DNA of 11,724 nt, from assembly GCA_900313545.1 (NCBI GenBank), contig OMRS01000415.1, positions 1 to 11,724 of the forward strand. The letters are read 5' to 3'. Each line of letters begins with the position of its first letter. The first letter of the stretch is position 1. Made by a program: the position numbers and the translations under genes. This DNA comes from an uncultured Eubacteriales bacterium (lineage in GTDB: Bacteria > Bacillota_A > Clostridia > Christensenellales > Aristaeellaceae). Below are positions 1 through 5,791 of this stretch, in pieces. A model generated the notes under the pieces. It saw only the letters and a program-made list of their open reading frames with translations, ran no database searches and was not told the DNA's origin.

Positions 1-620
1 CCCAGGCCCAGGGTGGGAAGAATCGCCTGAGGATTGGAGACCGTCTTGGCCACACCACCCTCGATGAGCAGATGCTTGGAAATCGGGTAGGTGTAATTGC
101 TGGTGGGTTCCTTGACTTCCGCCAGCAGCGTGTTCACGCTGTAGAGGGTCAGCCAGTTGAGCATGATGCAGGAGATGACTTCATTCACATTCCGGTAGGC
201 CTTCAGCACGCCGGAGAGAGCGCCGATCAGCGCGCCGGCAAGAACCGCCATCAGCATGCAGGGCAGCCATCCCCAGCCCAGCTTCACCGCGCAGAAGATG
301 CATGCCCCGGCTCCGCCCACGTACTGGCCCGCCGCGCCGATATTGAACAGACCCACCTTGTAGGCAAAGAGCACCGACAGGCTGCACATGAGCAGCGGCG
401 CGGTCTTGACCAGGGTATTGCCCAGGTTCTTCATCTGGCTGGCCGGCTTGGAGTAGGTCAGGAAGTTCTTCATAATGGCCTGGATGGCCACAGACGCTCC
501 GGAAGGATTAATGATAAGCAGAACGACAAAGCCCAGCAGCAGGCCCAGAATAATACAGATCAGAGATGCCAGGAAAGTCTGAAATCCCGGATTGCGAAGC
601 AACTGTTTTTTCGGCTGCAT
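1..620 (-). CDS. ABC importer permease, BPD_transp_2 / BMP-transporter type (partial)
   Basis: Membrane permease of a BMP-type (nucleoside/purine-like) ABC importer. Only the first 206 residues are in the window; the gene runs off at base 1. A hydrophobic segment at about residues 15-37 is followed by a loop and further membrane segments at about 72-88, 95-112, 117-140 and 146-166. The stretch FNIGAAGQYVGG (92-103) and VISCIMLNW (148-156) match the conserved core of the branched-chain/ribose/BMP permease family. Start choice: ATG codons lie at 626 and 620. An AAAGGAG ribosome site (634-628) is only 1 nt from the first but 7 nt from the second, so 620 is preferred. The ATPase stop (625-623) lies between the two starts, so the genes are translationally coupled. 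Family members usually have about 350 residues and are followed by a second, smaller permease, which would lie outside this window. Substrate is inferred from family only. Confidence 0.9.
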   Translation of the reverse strand, partial: MQPKKQLLRNPGFQTFLASLICIILGLLLGFVVLLIINPSGASVAIQAIMKNFLTYSKPASQMKNLGNTLVKTAPLLMCSLSVLFAYKVGLFNIGAAGQYVGGAGACIFCAVKLGWGWLPCMLMAVLAGALIGALSGVLKAYRNVNEVISCIMLNWLTLYSVNTLLAEVKEPTSNYTYPISKHLLIEGGVAKTVSNPQAILPTLGL

Positions 621-622
621 GC

Positions 623-2167
623 TCATGCTCCTTTCTTGTCCGGATCCCGCTTGGCACCGGCCATATACAGGCCCATTTCCTTTGGATTGGTCTTCTTGGG
701 ATCCAGTTCACCCACGATCTCGCCTTCGTACATAACCAGAATGCGGTCAGATACATCCAGCACCTCGTCCATCTCCAGAGAAACCAGCAGCACCGCATTG
801 CCCCTGTCCCGATGGGCGACGATCTCTTTGTGAACAAATTCAATGGCGCCCACGTCCAATCCTCGGGTCGGCTGTACTGCCACAAGCAGCTTCGGGGCCT
901 TGTCAATCTCACGGGCAATGATGGCCTTCTGCTGGTTGCCTCCGGACATGGAACGGGCAATGGTTTCCGGGCCCTGGCCCGAACGGATGTCAAATCTCTC
1001 GATCAGCTTCTGCGCATACTTGCGGATGCTGTCCCTGCGCAGGAAGCCCAGGCTGTTGAATTCCGGCTCGAAGTAACGCTGCAGCACCAGATCGTCTTCC
1101 AGCGTGTAGTCAAGCACCAGACCGTGCTTGTGCCGGTCCTCCGGAATATGGCTGAATCCGCGGATGGAACGCTCCCGGATGGACGTCTTGCTGACGTCGA
1201 TTCCCTCATAGACGATCTTGCCCTCCACCAGGGGCTCCAGGCCGGTCAGCCCGTAGACGAATTCGGTCTGCCCGTTTCCGTCAATCCCCGCAATACAGAC
1301 GATTTCGCCCGCGTGCACATCAAAGGTGACATGCTTGACCGCATTGTTCTTGTGCGCCTTGGAGGCCACCGTCATGTTCTCCACATGCAGGACGACTTCC
1401 CCGGGATGCGCTTCCTGCTTCTCCACATGGAAATTCACATTGCGGCCGACCATCATGGCGGACATCTCTTCCATGGTCACATCGCTGGTGTTCACCGTGC
1501 CGATATAGCGGCCCTTGCGCAGCACGGTGCAGCGGTCAGCCACCGCCTTGATTTCCGCCAGCTTGTGGCTGATGAACAGGATCGACTTGCCCTCCGCGCG
1601 CAGGTTTCTCATGATCTGCATGAGTTCCTCGATCTCCTGCGGCGTCAGCACTGCGGTAGGCTCGTCAAATATCAGGATTTCATTGTCCCTGTAGAGCATC
1701 TTCAGGATTTCGGTACGCTGCTGCATGCCCACCGTGATGTCTGAGATCCTGGCATCCGGATCCACCTGCAACCCGTATTTTTTGGACAGCTCCACCACGC
1801 GCCGCCTGGCCTCATCCTTTTTCAAAAGCCCCATCTTGCTCGTGGGTTCCACGCCAAGAATGATGTTGTCCAGCACCGTAAAGCATTCGACCAGCTTGAA
1901 ATGCTGATGCACCATGCCGATGCCCAGGTCGTTGGCATCATTGGGGTTGCTGATCTTGACCTCCCGTCCGTCCTTTTTGATGATTCCCTCCTCGGGCTGG
2001 TACATCCCGAAAAGGATGCTCATCAGTGTGGATTTTCCTGCCCCGTTCTCCCCCAGCAGCGCGTGAATCTCTCCTTTTCGCAGCTGAAGGGTGATGTTGT
2101 CATTGGCCAGGATACCTGGAAATCTCTTTGTGATATTCAGCATCTCTATTGCGTATTCGCTTCCCAA
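623..2167 (-). CDS. BMP-type sugar/nucleoside ABC importer ATP-binding protein (two NBDs)
   Basis: Cytosolic ATPase that powers the importer, 514 residues, the usual length for this fused double-NBD family (compare YufO/NupO and RbsA-like proteins). First NBD: Walker A GENGAGKST (39-47), Q-loop Gln88, degenerate signature TVGMQQR (145-151), Walker B ILIFDE (164-169), switch His201. Second NBD: non-canonical P-loop GIDGNGQTEF (294-303), intact signature MSGGNQQK (407-414), and LLVAVQPTRGLDVGA (427-441), where Gln replaces the catalytic Glu. This is the family's usual asymmetric arrangement. Start: an upstream open frame extends to 2344, but a TTG at 2167 has AGGAGG (2181-2176) 8 nt upstream and gives the normal N-terminus. 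The internal ATG at 2143 would remove the first strand and lacks a good ribosome site. The gene lies 177 nt after the binding-protein stop, across two hairpins, and overlaps or abuts the permease start. Confidence 0.95.
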   Translation of the reverse strand: MGSEYAIEMLNITKRFPGILANDNITLQLRKGEIHALLGENGAGKSTLMSILFGMYQPEEGIIKKDGREVKISNPNDANDLGIGMVHQHFKLVECFTVLDNIILGVEPTSKMGLLKKDEARRRVVELSKKYGLQVDPDARISDITVGMQQRTEILKMLYRDNEILIFDEPTAVLTPQEIEELMQIMRNLRAEGKSILFISHKLAEIKAVADRCTVLRKGRYIGTVNTSDVTMEEMSAMMVGRNVNFHVEKQEAHPGEVVLHVENMTVASKAHKNNAVKHVTFDVHAGEIVCIAGIDGNGQTEFVYGLTGLEPLVEGKIVYEGIDVSKTSIRERSIRGFSHIPEDRHKHGLVLDYTLEDDLVLQRYFEPEFNSLGFLRRDSIRKYAQKLIERFDIRSGQGPETIARSMSGGNQQKAIIAREIDKAPKLLVAVQPTRGLDVGAIEFVHKEIVAHRDRGNAVLLVSLEMDEVLDVSDRILVMYEGEIVGELDPKKTNPKEMGLYMAGAKRDPDKKGA

Positions 2168-2181
2168 GTCTCTTCCCTCCT
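2165..2181 (-). promoter_or_regulatory. Ribosome-binding site deciding a TTG start (importer ATPase)
   Basis: Minus strand reads AGGAGG (2181-2176), 8 nt spacer, then TTG (2167-2165). No ATG or GTG upstream in frame has a comparable site, so the TTG is taken as the start of the ATPase gene. Confidence 0.75.
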
Positions 2182-2250
2182 CTTTGGATGTCCATGCCTT
2201 CTCCTGGGAAAAAGCACTTCTTCCTGTTTTTTCCACCGGTTCCGCATCCC

Positions 2251-2312
2251 GGCTTTTGACAAAAGCCTCCATATACGCACTGCTGCATAAACGGAGGCTT
2301 GTGTCAAAAGCC
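2251..2312 (-). repeat. Large imperfect palindrome between binding-protein and ATPase genes
   Basis: The two arms are complementary over 11 bp (2251-2261 with 2302-2312), one mismatch, then 8 bp (2263-2270 with 2293-2300). A further 5-pair inner stem (2274-2278 with 2285-2289) contains one G-U wobble that only works in minus-strand RNA. Each arm also contains a near-palindrome of the form GGCTTTTGACAAAAGCC. In the transcript this gives a long hairpin downstream of the binding-protein gene. There is no long U-tract after the outer stem; if only the inner stem forms, it is followed by UUUUG, a weak terminator. Likely an attenuating or mRNA-stabilising element. Confidence 0.7.
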
Positions 2313-2335
2313 CGAGAGCAGTTTTCTGCCCTCGG
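2312..2335 (-). terminator. Hairpin just after the binding-protein stop (attenuator or leaky terminator)
   Basis: Ten-pair stem (2335-2326 with 2321-2312 in minus-strand RNA) closed by an AAAA loop, with one G-U wobble valid only on the minus strand. It starts 9 nt after the TAA of the binding protein and is followed by GCUUUUG, a short U-run. This is consistent with partial termination or 3'-end protection of the binding-protein mRNA within the operon. Confidence 0.55.
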
Positions 2336-2344
2336 ACGAGTCAA

Positions 2345-3439
2345 TTATTTCACGGTTCCGCGGTCATTGACCGTAATGGTCACGGCGGGCATCGCATCAA
2401 TCGCATTGGACACGGTCACTTCACCCTTGAACATCTTGGCAACAAGCGCCTTGTAGTCGTCCTGGGTAAATCCGTCACCAAACTGGGTGCTCGCAGCAAT
2501 CTGGACATAGTTGGCTTCCGGATCCTCGCCCACCAGGCCGAGGTTGTCAACCTTGCCGCCAAACTCATCCCACTTGCCGTCCTCGATCGCCTTCAGCAGG
2601 GTCTTCACCGTGGCAGACAGGCCCTTCATGGCGCTGGTCAGGGTGAGTCCGGGGGCATTGTAGGTGGTGTCGATCTGGGCAGCCTGGTCCACGTCAACGC
2701 CGATCACCTTGGCGCCGTCAACCTTCTTGGCAGCTTCCGCAGCGGAGGTATAGATGCCGCCGCCGCAGGCAAAGACCACCTGCACGCCCAGCGTCTGGTA
2801 CCAGTTGTCCATATAGGCGGTGATGTCGGCATCGCCATAGAACTGGTTGCCGTACACATATTCCACAACCACATCGTTCAGGCCCAGTTCAGCAGCCGCA
2901 GCATTCGCGCCCTGCACAAAGCCATAGCCATAGCGGACAACGGCGGGAACCGCCATGCCGCCCAGGTAGCCGAGGTGCTTGTAGCCCAGCTTCACAGCCG
3001 CATAGCCGGCCATGTAGCCGCACAGTTCTTCCTGATACACTGCGCAGTAGACGTTCTTGGCCGGCTCCGCGCCGCCCAGATCACCGGAGCTCACATCCAG
3101 AGCGATGATCTTCACGTCCGGATAGACATCCTGAACCTCAGCCACGGTCTCGCCAAAGGCATATCCGGGCATGACCAGGACGTTGTAATCCTCGTCAACA
3201 GCCTTTTCCACCATCGCCACGCGCTCAGCGGTGGAGTCACCGGCAGGCTTGTAGTAGGTGAATTCGATGTTGTTGGCTTCGCAGTAGGCCACGCAGGCTT
3301 CATAGGTGGTCTGATTGAAGGACTGGTCGGTAATGTCGCCGTAGTCGGTGATCATTGCCACGCGGATGCCGTCCGCCATTGCCGCAAACGCGACGATTGC
3401 CAGAGCCAGGGTAAGAAGAACCGCAACAAACTTTTTCAT
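2345..3439 (-). CDS. BMP-family ABC importer solute-binding protein
   Basis: Extracytoplasmic substrate-binding protein of the importer, 364 residues. Residues 1-22 form a signal peptide (MKKF basic start, hydrophobic core 5-20, AMA then Asp23 as a probable signal peptidase I site). The mature part has the BMP/PnrA fold landmarks: ITDYGDITDQSFNQ (30-43), NVLVMPGYAF (86-95), YQEELCGYMAGYAA (135-148), LGYLGGMAVPAVVRYGYGFVQGA (156-178) and a GVDVDQ strand (247-252). Known homologues bind nucleosides or purines (PnrA, BmpA), but some bind other ligands, so the substrate is only inferred. Most Gram-positive members are lipoproteins; no lipobox Cys is present here (the first Cys is residue 49). Start: ATG 3439 with AAGGA 10 nt upstream; a longer open frame upstream to 3634 would bury the signal peptide and cross the promoter. 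First gene of the importer operon. Confidence 0.92.
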   Translation of the reverse strand: MKKFVAVLLTLALAIVAFAAMADGIRVAMITDYGDITDQSFNQTTYEACVAYCEANNIEFTYYKPAGDSTAERVAMVEKAVDEDYNVLVMPGYAFGETVAEVQDVYPDVKIIALDVSSGDLGGAEPAKNVYCAVYQEELCGYMAGYAAVKLGYKHLGYLGGMAVPAVVRYGYGFVQGANAAAAELGLNDVVVEYVYGNQFYGDADITAYMDNWYQTLGVQVVFACGGGIYTSAAEAAKKVDGAKVIGVDVDQAAQIDTTYNAPGLTLTSAMKGLSATVKTLLKAIEDGKWDEFGGKVDNLGLVGEDPEANYVQIAASTQFGDGFTQDDYKALVAKMFKGEVTVSNAIDAMPAVTITVNDRGTVK

Positions 3440-3490
3440 GATTCTGTCATCCTTCCATACATGTACTCGGGAATACTTGCCGACAGGATT

Positions 3491-3519
3491 ATTATAGCAA
3501 TTCCTGCCCCCTTTGAGAA
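3491..3519 (-). promoter_or_regulatory. Promoter of the BMP importer operon (extended -10)
   Basis: Minus strand has TTCTCA (3519-3514), a 17-nt spacer and TATAAT (3496-3491), preceded by TGC, an extended -10. The expected start point is near 3484, about 45 nt before the ATG, which leaves no room for a riboswitch. The rest of the gap to the rny terminator (3520-3650) holds pyrimidine-rich sequence in which nothing was recognised. Confidence 0.75.
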
Positions 3520-3650
3520 CCCGAAACGTCCGAAATTTTTTCCCTCCGGCTCCTGCTTTTGCCGCCCTTTTCCCCCCGAAGGTCCGGGCGCAGACCTGCT
3601 TTCCCGCTGCTGTCCGGGCTTTTTCTTTTCCCAAACGCCCCGCAGCCTGC

Positions 3651-3695
3651 CTGAAAAAAAGGAACCGCCTTTGTCAGGCGGTTCCTTTTTTTCAG
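3651..3695 (-). terminator. Intrinsic terminator of rny
   Basis: Perfect 20-bp stem (3651-3670 with 3676-3695) and a 5-nt loop, including a seven-base A/T run on each side of a GGAACCGCCT core. It begins 5 nt after the rny TAA. In minus-strand RNA the GC core is followed by seven U. The A-tract/T-tract symmetry means it could work in both directions, though no plus-strand gene ends here. Confidence 0.92.
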
Positions 3696-3700
3696 GGTGC

Positions 3701-5296
3701 TTACTTGGCAAACTCGGTCGCCCGGGTTTCGCGGATCACATTGACCTTGATCTGTCCCGGGTACTCCATCTCCGCCTCGATGCGCTTGGCCACTTCGCGG
3801 GCCAGCACAATGGTTCCCTCATCGTTGATGTCCTCGGGCTTGACCATGATGCGGACCTCGCGTCCGGACTGGATCGCAAAGGACTTCTCCACGCCCTGGA
3901 AGCTGGAGGCGATCTCCTCAAGTTTCTCAAGACGATGGATGTAATTTTCAATGGACTCCCTGCGGGCGCCGGGACGTGCCGCGGAAATCGCATCCGCCGC
4001 CTGCACCAGCACCGCCTCCACGGTCTGGGGCTCGATGTCATTGTGATGGGCGGCGATGCAGTGAATAACCTCGGGGGATTCACGGTACCGCTTGCAGAGC
4101 TCCACACCCAGCTCCACGTGGGTGCCTTCCTGCTCATGGTCCACAGCCTTGCCGATATCGTGAAGAAGTCCCGCCCGCTTGGCCAGCTGGACATCCGCAC
4201 CCACCTCGGCAGCCATCAGTCCTGCCAGATGGCACACCTCAATGGAATGTTTGAGCACGTTCTGTCCGTAGCTGGTCCTGTAGCGCATCCTGCCCAGCAG
4301 CTTGACCAGCTCGGGATGGATACCGTGCATGTTGGTGTCAAAGACGGCCTGCTCGCCGGCCTCGCGGATCTGGTTGTCCACCTCACGGCGGGCCTTCTCC
4401 ACCAGTTCCTCGATTCTCGCCGGATGGATCCGGCCATCGGCGATCAGCTTTTCAAGGGCCAGACGGGCCACCTCGCGGCGAACGGGATCAAAGGCGGAGA
4501 CCACCACCGCCTCGGGCGTGTCATCGATGATCAGGTCCACGCCGGTGGCGGTTTCAAGCGTGCGGATATTGCGTCCCTCACGCCCGATGATGCGTCCCTT
4601 CATGTCCTCATTGGGCAGGTTGACCACGGAGACCGTAGTTTCCGCCACATGGTCCGCAGCGCAGCGCTGGATGGCCAGGGTCACGATGTTCCGGGCCTTC
4701 TTGTCCGCCTCATCCTTGGCCTTCTGTTCAATTTCGCGAACCATGGCGCCCGCGTCGTGATAGGCTTCCTTCTGAATCCGCCCGATCAGGATATCCCTGG
4801 CCTCAAACTGCGTCAGTCCCGCAACGCGCTCCAGCTCGGCATCCGCCTTTTTCCGGGTTTCTTCCGAGATTTCCCTTGCGCGTTCCGCTTCCTCCTTCTG
4901 CTTGGCCAGATATACCTGCGCCTCCGCAGTCAGCTTTTCCAGGTCCTCCTGCTTCTTCTCTATGCCGATCTCCCTGGCATCCAGGGCATCCGCCTTCTTG
5001 TCCAGCTGTTCTTCCCTCTGGGCAACCCGCCGCTCGGACCGCTGCACCTCGGCGCGGCGGTCACGAACCTCGCGGTCCAGTTCATTTTTCAGGCGGATAA
5101 CCTCTTCCTTCGCCTCAAGAATGCTTTCCTTCTTCTTCTCTTCCGCCTTGCGTTGAGCGTCATCGAGGAGATTGCGCGCATATTCTTCCGTGCGCCCGAT
5201 CTTTCTTTCCTGCACGTCTCTGCGGTAAACATAACCAGCCGCCCCGCCCGCAGCCAGAGCAACCAGAATTCCCAGAATCGTTAAAAAAACCGACAT
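3701..5296 (-). CDS. rny: Ribonuclease Y
   Basis: Membrane-anchored endoribonuclease that starts mRNA decay in Bacillota, cutting single-stranded, often 5'-monophosphorylated transcripts. Full length at 531 residues (B. subtilis enzyme about 520). One N-terminal membrane segment (3-24) is followed by a long, charged coiled coil (about 28-200). A KH RNA-binding domain shows the [10 protein letters not shown] loop (234-243). An HD-family phosphohydrolase domain has the metal-binding pair His379-Asp380 in [13 protein letters not shown], and AAHHND at 415-420. Start: ATG 5296 with AAAGGG (5310-5305) 8 nt upstream. It stands alone: its own promoter lies about 340 nt upstream and a strong terminator follows the stop. 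The common neighbour ymdB is not adjacent. The long structured leader suggests control after transcription initiation, by analogy with the RNase E leader in E. coli; that is inference. Confidence 0.98.
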   Translation of the reverse strand: MSVFLTILGILVALAAGGAAGYVYRRDVQERKIGRTEEYARNLLDDAQRKAEEKKKESILEAKEEVIRLKNELDREVRDRRAEVQRSERRVAQREEQLDKKADALDAREIGIEKKQEDLEKLTAEAQVYLAKQKEEAERAREISEETRKKADAELERVAGLTQFEARDILIGRIQKEAYHDAGAMVREIEQKAKDEADKKARNIVTLAIQRCAADHVAETTVSVVNLPNEDMKGRIIGREGRNIRTLETATGVDLIIDDTPEAVVVSAFDPVRREVARLALEKLIADGRIHPARIEELVEKARREVDNQIREAGEQAVFDTNMHGIHPELVKLLGRMRYRTSYGQNVLKHSIEVCHLAGLMAAEVGADVQLAKRAGLLHDIGKAVDHEQEGTHVELGVELCKRYRESPEVIHCIAAHHNDIEPQTVEAVLVQAADAISAARPGARRESIENYIHRLEKLEEIASSFQGVEKSFAIQSGREVRIMVKPEDINDEGTIVLAREVAKRIEAEMEYPGQIKVNVIRETRATEFAK

Positions 5297-5364
5297 CCTT
5301 CACACCCTTTCTACATAAAGTTCTAATTCTAACTCAAGCCGGATGGCCCGGCGCAGTGTGAAGG
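5297..5364 (-). repeat. Inverted repeat that can sequester the rny ribosome-binding region
   Basis: CCTTCACAC at plus 5297-5305 is exactly complementary to GTGTGAAGG at plus 5356-5364, with one more G-U pair in minus-strand RNA. The 3' arm ends at the base before the AUG and includes the last bases of the AAAGGG ribosome site. The 48-nt interior holds a GCCGG/CCGGC hairpin. Confidence 0.65.
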
Positions 5365-5639
5365 TTGCCGTTGACGCACGAAAAACACGCCCTGAAAAGA
5401 CAGCTTTACGTACAGCAGCATGTATTCAATTGTCTATATAAAAGTCCCCTGGTATCCGTGTCTACGGCTGTTTTTCCTCCCATCCAGGGGCGTTTCACCC
5501 CTGTCCAGTTGCTGATCAAGCTCAGAAATAACCAAACCCCACCCAATCAATTGCAGTCGTTGTGACCCTTTCCCGAAGGAACAGTATATATAACGGACAA
5601 AGTCCGAAAACGTGACAGCTCTCACACTTCACAAATGCT
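5297..5639 (-). promoter_or_regulatory. Long structured 5' leader of rny (candidate cis-regulatory RNA)
   Basis: About 340 nt with no convincing gene separate the promoter from the rny start. Stems that can form in minus-strand RNA: CGGAC/GUCCG with UUU loop (5606-5594); UUCC/GGAA with a UUCG loop (5581-5570); CAGGGGUG/CGCCCCUG with AAA loop (5503-5485), containing a G-U pair valid only on this strand; CCGU/ACGG (5467-5456); GCCGG/CCGGC (5352-5338); and a 10-pair stem joining 5364-5355 to 5306-5297, directly 5' of the AUG and overlapping the ribosome site. No match to a riboswitch consensus known to me (purine, TPP, SAM, c-di-GMP, c-di-AMP, T-box) was found. A separate small RNA ending inside this region is possible. 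Confidence 0.5.
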
Positions 5640-5645
5640 GTCCAC

Positions 5646-5674
5646 ATTTTAACTACGACGATACACAGTGTCAA
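5646..5674 (-). promoter_or_regulatory. Sigma-A-type promoter upstream of rny
   Basis: Minus strand has consensus TTGACA (5674-5669), a 17-nt spacer and TAAAAT (5651-5646). The expected start is the A at 5639. It points at rny, and no better promoter was seen nearer the gene: the TAGAAT near 5328 lacks a -35 at proper spacing. Confidence 0.8.
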
Positions 5675-5754
5675 GTTTTTCATGAGATTTGCATTCCCGG
5701 CTGCAGGCCCCACCGGCCCGGCAGATCCTCTTCATCCGCGGGTTTGACAGGTAC

Positions 5755-5782
5755 AAAAAAAGCCGCGGCAGTGCCGCGGCTT
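5755..5782 (-). terminator. Intrinsic terminator of the EF-G paralogue gene
   Basis: AAGCCGCGGC and GCCGCGGCTT arms (5782-5773 with 5769-5760) with a 3-nt loop give a 10-bp GC-rich stem. In minus-strand RNA it is followed by a run of U (5761-5755). It begins about 10 nt after the TAA at 5794-5792. Confidence 0.92.
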
Positions 5783-5791
5783 CCGGGTATA

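Noticed and set aside
2168..2344. N-terminal extension of the ATPase up to 2344
   Set aside because: Would start at the binding-protein stop, read through both hairpins and add about 59 residues absent from the family; the TTG with AGGAGG fits better.
3440..3634. N-terminal extension of the binding protein up to 3634
   Set aside because: Would place the signal peptide internally and begin upstream of the promoter at 3491-3519.
2975..5284. Very long plus-strand open frame (769 codons) across the binding protein and rny genes
   Set aside because: It is antisense to two clear genes, arises from GC-biased codon use, spans a terminator, and its translation shows no recognisable domain.
5434..5625. 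Small minus-strand frame (63 codons, GTG start) inside the rny leader
   Set aside because: No good ribosome site, no recognisable protein features, and the region carries stems with strand-specific wobble pairs, which fits RNA structure better. A leader peptide is not fully excluded.
5417..5639. Possible 6S-like RNA, since the predicted 5' end AGCAU could pair with AUGCU near 5421-5417
   Set aside because: Five terminal pairs are easily due to chance, there is no clear terminator after 5417, and no 6S core sequence was recognised.
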